A stretch of 64,000 nucleotides of DNA from NCBI RefSeq assembly GCF_040675855.1, contig NZ_JBEGIK010000001.1:1550001-1614000 (forward strand). Direction: 5' to 3'. Within the stretch, counting starts at the first letter, position 1. The number at the start of each line of letters is the position of its first letter. Below, piece by piece: positions 8,281-16,856 of this stretch. Below the pieces are notes generated by a model. That model did not search any database and had not been told where the DNA came from. It saw nothing but the letters and a program-made list of their open reading frames with translations. The DNA comes from Microbacterium sp. LWH3-1.2 (GTDB lineage Bacteria > Actinomycetota > Actinomycetes > Actinomycetales > Microbacteriaceae). The translations under genes and the position numbers were made by a program.

Positions 8281-10131
8281 ATGTGTGGAATCGTCGGATA
8301 CGTCGGCCCGCGCCAGAGCCAGGCCGTCCTGATCTCGGGGCTTTCGCGCCTCGAGTACCGCGGGTACGACTCGGCCGGCATCGCCGTGATCGACGGCGAC
8401 GGGGGACTGGGGATGCGCAAGCGCGCGGGCAAGCTCAAGGTGCTGCGCGACGACCTCGCCGCCCACCCGCTCGCCGACGGCACGACCGGCATCGGCCACA
8501 CCCGCTGGGCCACGCACGGCGGGCCGACCGACGGCAACGCGCACCCGCACCTCGCCGACGACGACAAGCTCGCCGTGATCCACAACGGCATCATCGAGAA
8601 CTTCTCCGAGCTCAAGGACGAGCTGATCGCGGACGGCTTCACCTTCCGCAGCGAGACCGACACCGAGGTCGCCGCCGTGCTCCTCGGCCGAGAATACCGC
8701 CGCGCCGGTGACCTCGAGCGGGCCTTCCGTGCCGTCGTCTCCCGTCTCGAGGGCGCCTTCACCCTTCTCGCGATGCACGAGGACCAGCCCGGGCTCGTCG
8801 TCGGCGCACGCCGCAACTCGCCGCTCGTCATCGGCCTGGGCGAGGGGGAGAACTTCCTCGGCTCGGACGTCGCCGCCTTCGTCGAGCACACCCGCAACGC
8901 CCTCGCGATCGGCCAGGACCAGATCGTCGCGATCACCCCCGACGCGGTGACCGTCACCGATTTCGCCGGCAACACGGTGGAGGTCGAGCCGTTCGAGGTC
9001 ACGTGGGACGCCTCGGCCGCCGAGAAGGGCGGCTGGTCGTCGTTCATGGCGAAGGAGATCTCGGAGGAGCCCGAGGCGGTCGCGAACACGCTGCGCGGCC
9101 GCGTCCACGAGGGCGAGGTCGTGATCCCCGAGCTCGACGGACTCGACGAGCTGTTCGGCGACGTGTCGCGCATCATCGTGATCGCCTGCGGCACCGCGGC
9201 CTACGCAGGCCAGGTGGGCAAGTACGCGATCGAGCAGTGGACCCGCATCCCGGTCGACGTCGAGCTCGCCCACGAGTTCCGCTACCGCGACCCGGTGATC
9301 GGTCCTGACACCCTCGTCGTCTCGATCAGCCAGTCGGGCGAGACCATGGACACCCTCATGGCCGTCAAGTACGCCCGCGAGCACGGCGCGAAGACGCTGT
9401 CGGTCTGCAACACCCAGGGCGCCACGATCCCGCGCGAGTCCGACGCGATCGTGTACACCCACGCGGGCCCCGAGGTCGCGGTCGCCTCGACGAAGGCCTT
9501 CGTCGCGCAGATCACGGCGCTGTACCTGATGGCCCTGCACATCGGTCGCGCCCGCGGCGCGATCACGGCGGCGGACGCCGCCGACCACGTGCGTGAGCTC
9601 GAGGCCATCCCGGCAAAGATCGCGCAGATCCTCGAGCGCGAGCAGCCCCGCATCGAGCAGTTCGCCCACTGGATGGGCGACACCCGCTCGGTGCTCTTCC
9701 TCGGTCGCCACGTCGGCTACCCGATCGCGCTCGAGGGTGCGCTCAAGCTCAAGGAGCTCGCGTACATCCATGCCGAGGGCTTCGCGGCCGGCGAGCTCAA
9801 GCACGGCCCGATCGCGCTGATCGAGCCCGGCCAGCCCGTGTTCGTCATCGTCCCGTCTCCGCGCAAGTCGTCGGAGATGCACAAGAAGGTCATCTCCTCG
9901 ATCGAGGAGGTCCGAGCGCGGGGGGCCCGCGTCATCGCGATCGCCGAAGAGGGCGACGCCGCGGTGCTGCCCAAGGCGGACGAAGTGCTCCGCATCCCCC
10001 TGGCCGGCCCGTTCTTCGAGCCGCTCCTGGCCGTCGTGCCGCTGCACATCTTCGCGATGGGCCTCGCCACGGCGAAGGGCCTCGACGTCGACCAGCCCCG
10101 CAACCTCGCGAAGTCCGTCACGGTCGAGTAG
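8281..10131 (+). CDS. glmS: Glutamine-fructose-6-phosphate aminotransferase (isomerizing)
   Basis: Makes glucosamine 6-phosphate from fructose 6-phosphate and glutamine, the entry to peptidoglycan aminosugars. The 616-aa protein begins MCGIVGYVG with the N-terminal nucleophile Cys2 of the glutaminase domain, followed by RLEYRGYDSAG and HTRWATHG. Two SIS sugar-isomerase domains follow (IACGTAAYAG; SISQSGETMDT). The C-terminal block is NLAKSVTVE. The start is fixed because Cys must follow Met. TACCAT at 8268-8273 ends 7 nt before the ATG, indicating a leaderless message; there is no room for a glmS ribozyme. Confidence 0.98.
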   Translation: MCGIVGYVGPRQSQAVLISGLSRLEYRGYDSAGIAVIDGDGGLGMRKRAGKLKVLRDDLAAHPLADGTTGIGHTRWATHGGPTDGNAHPHLADDDKLAVIHNGIIENFSELKDELIADGFTFRSETDTEVAAVLLGREYRRAGDLERAFRAVVSRLEGAFTLLAMHEDQPGLVVGARRNSPLVIGLGEGENFLGSDVAAFVEHTRNALAIGQDQIVAITPDAVTVTDFAGNTVEVEPFEVTWDASAAEKGGWSSFMAKEISEEPEAVANTLRGRVHEGEVVIPELDGLDELFGDVSRIIVIACGTAAYAGQVGKYAIEQWTRIPVDVELAHEFRYRDPVIGPDTLVVSISQSGETMDTLMAVKYAREHGAKTLSVCNTQGATIPRESDAIVYTHAGPEVAVASTKAFVAQITALYLMALHIGRARGAITAADAADHVRELEAIPAKIAQILEREQPRIEQFAHWMGDTRSVLFLGRHVGYPIALEGALKLKELAYIHAEGFAAGELKHGPIALIEPGQPVFVIVPSPRKSSEMHKKVISSIEEVRARGARVIAIAEEGDAAVLPKADEVLRIPLAGPFFEPLLAVVPLHIFAMGLATAKGLDVDQPRNLAKSVTVE

Positions 10132-10234
10132 CAGCATCCGTCCCGGCGCCTGTCGTGTCTGGTGCCGCGGCGGCGGCCGCGCGGCCGCGCGATAGGGTGG
10201 CGGATGCTGCGGCTGCAGCGCGCAGGAGGACCAC

Positions 10235-10780
10235 ATGATCGTCGGTATCGGCGTCGACATCGTCGACATCCCGCGGTTCGAGCGCACGATCGAACGCACC
10301 CCGCAGCTGCTCCCGCGACTCTTCTCGGAGGCCGAGCAGCAGCTCAAGCCGCACTCGCTCGCGGCGCGATACGCCGCGAAGGAGGCCCTCATCAAGGCGC
10401 TGGGCGGCTCGGACGGCGTGCACTGGACCGAGATCGAGATCGCGTCCGAGGCGTCAGGGCGCCCCGTGTTCTCGCTCTGCGGCGAGACGGCGGCCGTCGT
10501 CGCAGAGCGGGGCATCACCGCGCTGCACCTGTCGCTCTCCCACGACGCGGGCCTCGCGACGGCGTACGTCATCGCCGAGGCCGTGCAGGGGCCGCCGAAC
10601 CAGGCGATTCTTCGCGAGACCGAGGCTGGCATCCCCGATCTGGGCGCGAATCCCCTGACCCGCGAGACCCGCGAGACCCGCGAGACCCGCGAGACCCCCA
10701 GCGCTCTCGGTACCGAAGGATCCGGCGCCCTCGGTACCGAAGGAGCCGGCGCCCTCGGCACCGAAGGAGCCGGCGCATGA
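10235..10780 (+). CDS. acpS: Holo-[acyl-carrier-protein] synthase with repetitive C-terminal tail
   Basis: Transfers 4'-phosphopantetheine from CoA to acyl carrier protein. The catalytic domain (residues 1 to about 125) has GIGVDIVDI and RYAAKEALIKALG with the metal-binding Asp and Glu, and SLSHD. AcpS normally stops at about 120-126 aa; this one is 181 aa. The extra 55 residues are low complexity: four TRE units and three 8-residue units around ALGTEG. The DNA behind the last units also carries the GAAGGAG ribosome binding site of alr. A good site, AGGAGG, precedes its own ATG. The last codons overlap alr (ATGA). Confidence 0.92.
   Translation: MIVGIGVDIVDIPRFERTIERTPQLLPRLFSEAEQQLKPHSLAARYAAKEALIKALGGSDGVHWTEIEIASEASGRPVFSLCGETAAVVAERGITALHLSLSHDAGLATAYVIAEAVQGPPNQAILRETEAGIPDLGANPLTRETRETRETRETPSALGTEGSGALGTEGAGALGTEGAGA
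10658..10772 (+). repeat. Tandem repeats in the acpS 3' end (4 x 9 bp, then 3 x 24 bp)
   Basis: ACCCGCGAG is repeated four times (10658-10693). A 24-bp unit containing CTCGGTACCGAAGGAGCC follows three times (10701-10772). Both periods keep the acpS frame open. Each 24-bp unit contains a GAAGGA Shine-Dalgarno-like core; the last is placed 7 nt before the alr ATG. Confidence 0.9.
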
Positions 10781-11901
10781 GCCGCCTTCCCCCCGGAGCC
10801 CTGCGCGAGGCAACGATCGACGTCGGAGCGATCGAGGACAACGTGCGGCACCTCCGCCGGCTCACCGAGTCGGAGGTCATCGCGGTCGTCAAGGCCGACG
10901 GGTACGGGCACGGCGCGGTGCGCTCGGCGCTCGCCGCCCTCGCGGGCGGGGCGTCGCGGCTCGGTGTGTCCGACGTCACCGAGGCGCTCGCGCTCCGCCG
11001 CGCGGGCATCGATGCCCCGATCGTGGCGTGGCTGCATGCACCCGGCGCGGACTTCGCCGAGGCGGCCGCGCTCGGCATCGAGCTCGGCGTCTCGAGCCTC
11101 GAGCAGCTGCAGAAGGCGGCGGCCGCAGCATCCGCCGATCGTCCCGTCGGTGTGCACCTGAAGCTGGAGACCGGGCTCTCACGTAACGGGATCGCGCCCG
11201 CGGACTACCGCGTGGTCTTCGCCGAGGCCGCGCGCCTCGAGCGGATCGGCCGGGTGCGCGTCATCGCGCTGTTCAGCCACCTCTCGAACGCCTCGACGGA
11301 GGACGACCGCGCCGCCCTGCGCGCGTTCGAAGACGGCGTGGCCGTCGCTGCCTCGCTCGGCCTCGCGCCGCCGCTGCGACACATCGCGGCGACCCACGCC
11401 GCGATCGACCTGCCGGAGGCGCGCCTGGGCTGCGTGCGCATCGGCATCGGCATCTACGGACTCTCGCCGTTCGACGACCGCACGTCGGCCGACCTCGGCC
11501 TGCGTCCCGCGATGACGCTGCGCGGCGCGGTCGCCGCGGTGCGCCGCGTGCCCGCGGGCAAGGGCGTGTCGTACGGCTACGACTACCGCGCCGAGCGCGA
11601 CACCACGCTCGCGCTCGTGCCGCTCGGCTACGCCGACGGCGTGCCGCGCCAGGCATCGGGTGCCGGGCCCGTGATGATCGGCGGACGCCGCTTCACCGTC
11701 GCCGGCCGTATCGCGATGGACCAGTTCGTCGTCGACGTGGGCGACGCGCCCGTCGCCGTGGGCGAGACGGCGGTGCTGTTCGGCGACCCCACCCTGGGCG
11801 TGCCGTCGGCCACGGACTGGGCGGATGCCGCGGGCACCATCAACTACGAGATCGTCACGCGCGTCGGTCCCCGCGTGCCCCGCCGGCAGGTGTCGGAGTG
11901 A
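10777..11901 (+). CDS. alr: Alanine racemase
   Basis: PLP enzyme that interconverts L- and D-alanine for peptidoglycan, 374 aa. The Schiff-base lysine is in VIAVVKADGYGHG near residue 38. KLETGLSRNG, IGIGIYG and GRIAMDQFVVDV are conserved family blocks. The ATG overlaps the acpS stop and has GAAGGAG 7 nt upstream, within the repeated tail of acpS. It is translationally coupled at its own end to tsaE (GTGA). Confidence 0.96.
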   Translation: MSRLPPGALREATIDVGAIEDNVRHLRRLTESEVIAVVKADGYGHGAVRSALAALAGGASRLGVSDVTEALALRRAGIDAPIVAWLHAPGADFAEAAALGIELGVSSLEQLQKAAAAASADRPVGVHLKLETGLSRNGIAPADYRVVFAEAARLERIGRVRVIALFSHLSNASTEDDRAALRAFEDGVAVAASLGLAPPLRHIAATHAAIDLPEARLGCVRIGIGIYGLSPFDDRTSADLGLRPAMTLRGAVAAVRRVPAGKGVSYGYDYRAERDTTLALVPLGYADGVPRQASGAGPVMIGGRRFTVAGRIAMDQFVVDVGDAPVAVGETAVLFGDPTLGVPSATDWADAAGTINYEIVTRVGPRVPRRQVSE

Positions 11902-12452
11902 GCGGGAACGCAGACGACACGCCCGTTGTTGCACCGGGGGTGAAGACGACAGCACAGGGCTTGGATGCACTGGTCGGCACGCGCGAGATCACCTCGCCCG
12001 AGTCGATGGAGGCACTCGGCGAAGAGATGGGACGGATGCTGCGCCCCGGCGACATGGTGGTGCTCACCGGTCCGCTCGGCGCGGGGAAGACCACCCTCAC
12101 CCGCGGCATCGGCAGGGGGCTCGACGTGCGCGGACCCATCCAGAGCCCGACGTTCGTGCTCGCCCGCACGCACCCGTCGCTCTCCGGCGGGGCGCCGCTC
12201 GTGCACGTGGACGCATACCGCCTCGGCTCGGCCGCCGAGCTCGACGACCTCGACATCGACTTCGACGGCTCCGTCGTCATCGTGGAGTGGGGCCGCGGAC
12301 TCGTCGACGGCCTCCGCGAGCAGTGGTGGGAGGTCGAGCTCGAGCGCGAGTGGCACGGCCACGGCGTCGACAACGCCTGCGGCACCGTCGCCCACGAGGC
12401 CGACCTCGACGCCGACACCCCCCGCCTGGTGAAGATCACTCGGCACCCCTGA
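11898..12452 (+). CDS. tsaE: tRNA t6A biosynthesis ATPase TsaE
   Basis: P-loop ATPase that works with TsaB and TsaD in adding threonylcarbamoyl to A37 of ANN-decoding tRNAs. Walker A is LTGPLGAGKTTL (about residues 56-67). QSPTFVLAR, VHVDAYRL and VIVEWG are the family's switch and Walker B regions. Length is 184 aa, with a short N-terminal extension. GTG overlaps the alr stop (GTGA). The partners tsaB and tsaD are the next genes but one, in a separate transcription unit. Confidence 0.95.
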   Translation: MSGNADDTPVVAPGVKTTAQGLDALVGTREITSPESMEALGEEMGRMLRPGDMVVLTGPLGAGKTTLTRGIGRGLDVRGPIQSPTFVLARTHPSLSGGAPLVHVDAYRLGSAAELDDLDIDFDGSVVIVEWGRGLVDGLREQWWEVELEREWHGHGVDNACGTVAHEADLDADTPRLVKITRHP

Positions 12453-12502
12453 GCGTGCGGTGGCCGCGGCATCCATCGTCCGTCCGCGCTCGCGGTCCCG
12501 CG

Positions 12503-12584
12503 TCCTCAATTGAGGATCCCGGCCGAGATGAGGACGGAGACCGGAGAGACGCTCCTCACCTCGGCTCTGGTCCTCAAATGAGGA
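12503..12584. repeat. Imperfect long inverted repeat between tsaE and tsaB
   Basis: Two near-identical 14-bp palindromes, TCCTCAATTGAGGA (12503-12516) and TCCTCAAATGAGGA (12571-12584), bound an inner inverted repeat with 18 of 23 matches. The whole could fold into a cruciform or long hairpin. It lies 50-140 bp before the tsaB start, so a terminator or a regulatory element is possible. Confidence 0.65.
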
Positions 12585-12642
12585 GCGGAAGCTCCAGAAC
12601 CCCTCGGATCTCGGGGAGCGGGGCGCCGACTACCCTGGAAGG

Positions 12643-13302
12643 GTGATCCTCGGCATCGACACATCGCTCGGCTCCGCGGTGGCGGTGGTCGAGCCGGACG
12701 GCGTGATCCGCTCGCAGGTCGAGAGCACAGACCCTCGCGGCCACGCCGAGGTGATCGGCACGCTGATCGAGCGGGCGCTGGGCGAGGCATCCGTCTCTCC
12801 CTCCGAGATCACGCATGTCGCTGCGGGAATGGGGCCCGGTCCGTTCACCGGGCTGCGCGTCGGCATCGCCGCGGCGCGCGCCTTCGCCCTCGGGCGAGGC
12901 GTGCCGGTCGTGCCGGTCCCGAGCCACGACGCCGCCGCCCTCGAGCTGCTCATCCACGACGCCCTCACCGGCGGATACGAGGATGCCGGCGACGAGACGT
13001 TCGCCGTCGTGACCGACGCGCGCCGACGCGAGTTCGCGTACACGCTCTACCGCGGGCTCGACGATGACGGCCTCCCCGTGCGGGTCACGGAGCCCGCGCT
13101 CGCGCCCCGCGACGACCTCGACGGGGTGCTCGCGAGCGCCGTGGCCGCGCGCCGCGACGCCGACCGCATCCCCGCGGCCATGCTCGCGCTCGCCGCGGCC
13201 CGCGCACTCGCCGCCGGGCGCACGATCGGCCCCTCCGACGCGCTGTACCTCCGCTCGCCCGATGTGACGCTGCCGCACGCGCCGAAGCGGGTGAACCTGT
13301 GA
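12643..13302 (+). CDS. tsaB: tRNA t6A biosynthesis protein TsaB
   Basis: Non-catalytic ASKHA-fold partner that forms a heterodimer with Tsa[16 protein letters not shown] at the N-terminus and [14 protein letters not shown] near residues 65-78 are typical; length 219 aa. The GTG is preceded at 6 nt by TACCCT (12631-12636), indicating a leaderless start. Its end overlaps rimI by GTGA. Confidence 0.95.
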   Translation: MILGIDTSLGSAVAVVEPDGVIRSQVESTDPRGHAEVIGTLIERALGEASVSPSEITHVAAGMGPGPFTGLRVGIAAARAFALGRGVPVVPVPSHDAAALELLIHDALTGGYEDAGDETFAVVTDARRREFAYTLYRGLDDDGLPVRVTEPALAPRDDLDGVLASAVAARRDADRIPAAMLALAAARALAAGRTIGPSDALYLRSPDVTLPHAPKRVNL

Positions 13303-13832
13303 CGCTCCGCGGCGCGACCGCCGACGACCTCGCCGCGATCATGATGCTCGAGCGGACGTCGTTCCCGACCGATGCCTGGTCCGAGGCGATGATGCGCGAA
13401 GAGCTCGCGTCGCCGCACGGCTGGTACGTCGTCGACGACGTGGCCGGCCGCCTCGTCGGGTACGCGGGACTGCGGGCGGTCGCCGGGGCGAAGGATGCCG
13501 ACATCCAGACGATCGCGATCGCCGAGGCGTCGCGCGGCCGCGGTCGTGGTCGTGCGATGCTGCGGGCGCTGCTCGAGGAGGCCGAGCGGCGCGGCGTCAC
13601 GGACGTGTTCCTCGAGGTCCGCGCCGACAATCCGGTCGCCCAGACGCTGTACGTCTCGGAGGGCTTCGCCGAGATCGGTCGCAAGCCCCGGTACTACCAG
13701 CCCGACGACGTCGACGCCGTGGTGATGAAGCTCGACCTGCGTGGGTGGCACGGGGCGCAGCATCCGTCCTCGCCCTCCGCCGAGTCTCGGATCGGGCAGA
13801 CGGCTGCCTGGGACGGAGGGGTGTGCACGTGA
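13299..13832 (+). CDS. rimI: Ribosomal protein alanine N-acetyltransferase RimI-like (GNAT)
   Basis: GNAT-fold acetyltransferase of 177 aa. [20 protein letters not shown] is the acetyl-CoA binding motif A, and [19 protein letters not shown] plus [13 protein letters not shown] match RimI. The canonical role is acetylation of ribosomal protein S18. Its place between tsaB and tsaD is the common actinobacterial order. The last 30 residues (after KLDLRGW) are a low-conservation tail. GTGA overlaps at both ends show coupling. Confidence 0.9.
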   Translation: MTLRGATADDLAAIMMLERTSFPTDAWSEAMMREELASPHGWYVVDDVAGRLVGYAGLRAVAGAKDADIQTIAIAEASRGRGRGRAMLRALLEEAERRGVTDVFLEVRADNPVAQTLYVSEGFAEIGRKPRYYQPDDVDAVVMKLDLRGWHGAQHPSSPSAESRIGQTAAWDGGVCT

Positions 13833-14896
13833 ACGGCGCCGAACCGCTGGTGCTCGGCATCGAGACGAGCTGCGACGAGACCGGTATCGGGATCGTGCGC
13901 GGCCGCACGCTGCTGTCGAACACGATCGCGAGCTCGATGGACGAACACGCCCGCTACGGCGGCGTCGTGCCGGAGGTCGCCGCCCGCGCGCACCTCGAGG
14001 CGCTGCAGCCGTCGATCGAGGCGGCGCTCGCCGAGTCGGGGGTCGCTCTGGCAGACCTCGACGCCGTGGCCGTGACGTCCGGACCGGGACTGGCGGGCGC
14101 GCTCATGGTCGGCGTCGGTGCGGCGAAGGCGCTCTCGGTGTCGCTCGAGAAGCCCCTGTACGCCGTGAACCATCTCGTCGGCCACATCGCGGCCGACATC
14201 CTCGACGCCGACGCGCCGCCGCTCGAGTATCCGACGGTCGCTCTGCTCGTCTCGGGCGGGCACACGTCGCTGCTCCTCGTCCGGGACCTCACCACCGACG
14301 TCGAGCTGCTCGGCGAGACGATGGACGACGCCGCCGGCGAGGCCTTCGACAAGGTCGCGCGGCTGCTCGGGCTGCCGTACCCCGGGGGTCCGGAGATCGA
14401 CCGGGCGGCAGCATCCGGTGATCCGAAGGCGATCCCGTTCCCGCGCGGGCTGTCGCGCGCGAGCGACATGGCGAAGCACCGCTACGACTTCTCGTTCTCG
14501 GGGCTGAAGACCGCGGTCGCCCGCTGGGTCGAGCAGCGCGAGGCTCTCGGGGAGACGGTGCCCGTCGCCGATGTCGCCGCGAGCTTCCGCGAGGCCGTCG
14601 TCGACGTGCTCGTCACCAAGGCCCTCGCCGCCTGCCGGGACCACGGCGTCCCCCGCCTGCTGCTCGGCGGCGGTGTCATCGCGAATCGCCGGCTGCGGGA
14701 GGTGGCCCTCGAGCGCGCCGCGGAGGAGGGCGTCACCGTGCGCATCCCGCCGTTGTCGCTCTGCACCGACAACGGCGCGATGATCGCGGCGCTGACGTCC
14801 GAGCTCATCATGTCGGGCCGCGCCCCGTCGAGCCTCGAGTTCGGCGCCGACTCGACGCTGCCCGTCACCGAGATCCAGGTCGCGGAGTCGGCATGA
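13829..14896 (+). CDS. tsaD: tRNA N6-adenosine threonylcarbamoyltransferase TsaD
   Basis: Catalytic subunit that transfers threonylcarbamoyl to A37 of t[17 protein letters not shown], the metal-ligand pair in [18 protein letters not shown] and [10 protein letters not shown] are diagnostic. Length is 355 aa. GTG 13829 is selected because GGAGGGG sits 7 nt upstream and overlaps the rimI stop. With tsaE and tsaB the window holds the specialised t6A set apart from tsaC. Confidence 0.97.
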   Translation: MNGAEPLVLGIETSCDETGIGIVRGRTLLSNTIASSMDEHARYGGVVPEVAARAHLEALQPSIEAALAESGVALADLDAVAVTSGPGLAGALMVGVGAAKALSVSLEKPLYAVNHLVGHIAADILDADAPPLEYPTVALLVSGGHTSLLLVRDLTTDVELLGETMDDAAGEAFDKVARLLGLPYPGGPEIDRAAASGDPKAIPFPRGLSRASDMAKHRYDFSFSGLKTAVARWVEQREALGETVPVADVAASFREAVVDVLVTKALAACRDHGVPRLLLGGGVIANRRLREVALERAAEEGVTVRIPPLSLCTDNGAMIAALTSELIMSGRAPSSLEFGADSTLPVTEIQVAESA

Positions 14897-15474
14897 CGGA
14901 CGAACGGATGCCGCGCCCCGACGAGGACGGGACGCCCGGTGCTGAATCGGCCGATCTCGATCCGGCGCGTGCGGGTGCAGGAGGCGTTCCGACGGCGGGC
15001 GCGAGAGCGCCCTCCGTGGGGCGACCGGAGGATCCGGGGGGACCGACCGTGATATCGGTGTCGCCGGACGTCGACCCCGCGCAGGACGCCTCACCTCTGC
15101 CGGGGGCGCATCGCGGTGGGTTCCTGCGGCTGCCGACGGCACCGGTCGCCGTCACCGTGGAGACCGCGCCGGCCGAGCCGGGCGGCGATTTCACTCCCGA
15201 CGACACGTCGTGGACGGCGACGGACTCGGGGTTCCACCGCGGGCTCGCGGGGTGGGCGCTGGCATTCGCGATCGTCGGGCTCATCGTGTCGATGTTCGTC
15301 GGCTGGGGGTTCCCGATCGGCCTGGTCGCTGTCGTGTCGGCCATCATCGCCCTCCGACGCCCGCTGGAGAGCCGCTCCATCGCCGTTTGGGCGATCGTGC
15401 TCGGAACGCTGTCGATCCTGTACAGCGCCGGCTGGCTCCTCTACGCCGCGGCACAGGCCCACATCATCGGCTGA
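14893..15474 (+). CDS. Small membrane protein (DUF4190-like)
   Basis: Protein of 193 aa with an acidic, Pro/Gly-rich N-terminal half of about 110 residues and two closely spaced hydrophobic helices at the C-terminus ([37 protein letters not shown]). The helix pair resembles DUF4190. Function unknown. The ATG overlaps the tsaD stop (ATGA), so it is the last gene of the tsaB operon. Confidence 0.8.
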   Translation: MTDERMPRPDEDGTPGAESADLDPARAGAGGVPTAGARAPSVGRPEDPGGPTVISVSPDVDPAQDASPLPGAHRGGFLRLPTAPVAVTVETAPAEPGGDFTPDDTSWTATDSGFHRGLAGWALAFAIVGLIVSMFVGWGFPIGLVAVVSAIIALRRPLESRSIAVWAIVLGTLSILYSAGWLLYAAAQAHIIG

Positions 15475-15492
15475 CCAGCCGGCGGGCCGGGG

Positions 15493-16680
15493 CTAGAGGC
15501 GGTCGGCGAGGATCGCGGTGCGGCGGCTGCCGATGCGTGTGAGGAGGAGCGTCGCCGAGGCCGAGCCACGCAGCTTCAGGCGCGTGCGCAAGGCGGCGGG
15601 GTCGACGTCCACGCCCCGCTTCTTGATCTCGAGGCGGCCGATGTCGCGCTCGCGCAACGCCCTCGCGAGGGCCTTCTCGTCGGCGGGCAGCACGTCGCGA
15701 ACGCGGAAGGTCGAGACGAACGGCGACGTGAGGGCGGCGTCCGACGTGAGGTAGGCGATGTGCTCGTCGAGCATCCCCGCCTCGAGCGTCCGGGCGACGT
15801 CACCGATGAGGCGCGCGCGGATGACGGCGCCGTCGGGCTCGTGCAGGAAGGCGCCGAGCTCGCGGGCGGGCTGGTCCCGAGCATCCGTCTCGGCCGTCAG
15901 TTCGTGCGCCTGATCGCCGCGGATGACGAGGGCGGCGCGGCGGACACCCGTGCGCGCCAGGGCTCCTGACCACAGCGCGAGCTCGACGGTCGACCCGTCG
16001 GCGCTGACCCACTGCGCCTCGACGTCGTCGGGGATGAGGTCGCGGTCGAGCCCGGGGCCGAGCTTCACACCGACGGGCAGGCGCCGGGTGAGGTCGAAGA
16101 CCCAGTCGAGCGACGGCGACCAGTCCTCGGGGCGCGTGCGGGCGGTCTCGGAGTGCCCGGCGGTGCGGCGGGCCGGGTCGAGCCACACGGCGTCGATGCC
16201 GTCGAGGTCGGCGTCTTCTGCGGCGCCTAGACGCACCTCGGCGTCGGTGCCGAACGGCGCGAGGTTGTAGGCCGCGATGCCGGCGGTCACCGCGTCGGCA
16301 TCGACGGCCGTCACGCGCAGGCCGAGCCCCGCGAGGCCGAGGGCGTCACCGCCGATGCCGCAGCCGAGGTCGGCGACGTGCGTGAACCCGGCGTCGCGGA
16401 AACGTGCCGCGTGACGGGCCGCGATCGGCAGACGTGTGGCCTGTTCGAGGCCGGCGCGGGTGAACAGCATCCGTTGCGCCAGATCGCCGAACTTCGCGCG
16501 CCCGCGTGTGCGCAGCCGCGCCTGGCCGACGACCGCGGAGACGAGGTCGGGGGAGTGGCCGTCGCGGCGCAGTCGGGTCACGGCGCGCGCGACGTCGTCG
16601 GAAGAGTCCACAGGCGGCATCGCGTCGAGCAGACGCAGGCCCTCGGGCGTCAGGAGCGCTTCGAGTTCGGAGAGTTCCAC
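15493..16680 (-). CDS. Class I SAM methyltransferase with C-terminal THUMP-like domain
   Basis: Predicted SAM-dependent methyltransferase of 395 aa. Motif I is VADLGCGIGGDALGLA (about residue 105), followed by VTAVDAD and VWLDPARR. The C-terminal region with RDVLPADEKALARALRERD and IKKRGVDVDP is the THUMP-like domain found in this family. The substrate is probably a nucleic acid, not established. Start GTG at 16680 has TAGGCT 6 nt upstream on its strand (16687-16692), the leaderless pattern. It converges on the tsaB operon. Confidence 0.88.
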   Translation of the reverse strand: MELSELEALLTPEGLRLLDAMPPVDSSDDVARAVTRLRRDGHSPDLVSAVVGQARLRTRGRAKFGDLAQRMLFTRAGLEQATRLPIAARHAARFRDAGFTHVADLGCGIGGDALGLAGLGLRVTAVDADAVTAGIAAYNLAPFGTDAEVRLGAAEDADLDGIDAVWLDPARRTAGHSETARTRPEDWSPSLDWVFDLTRRLPVGVKLGPGLDRDLIPDDVEAQWVSADGSTVELALWSGALARTGVRRAALVIRGDQAHELTAETDARDQPARELGAFLHEPDGAVIRARLIGDVARTLEAGMLDEHIAYLTSDAALTSPFVSTFRVRDVLPADEKALARALRERDIGRLEIKKRGVDVDPAALRTRLKLRGSASATLLLTRIGSRRTAILADRL

Positions 16681-16731
16681 CCGCCGAGCCTACGGCGCCG
16701 CCGCCCCGGGGGCAGCCCGGACCGCGTCCCG

Positions 16732-16753
16732 AAACCCCCAACCGGAACCCCCT
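16732..16753 (+). promoter_or_regulatory. AACCCCC direct repeats upstream of the acidic-protein gene
   Basis: AAACCCCCA (16732-16740) and GAACCCCCT (16745-16753) are direct repeats about 105-120 bp before the start at 16857. The same AACCCCC word is repeated upstream of the iniB-like gene on the other strand, the only other gene in the window that encodes the same protein module. A shared regulator site is an inference. Confidence 0.35.
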
Positions 16754-16856
16754 CCTCCCCTAGGGAGGTTGCGGGATCACCCCGGATGTGACCGGGCGGC
16801 CCTGAGAACAGACTCTTACACGTACGCCACCAGGCTCCGCGAACAAAGGAATGATC

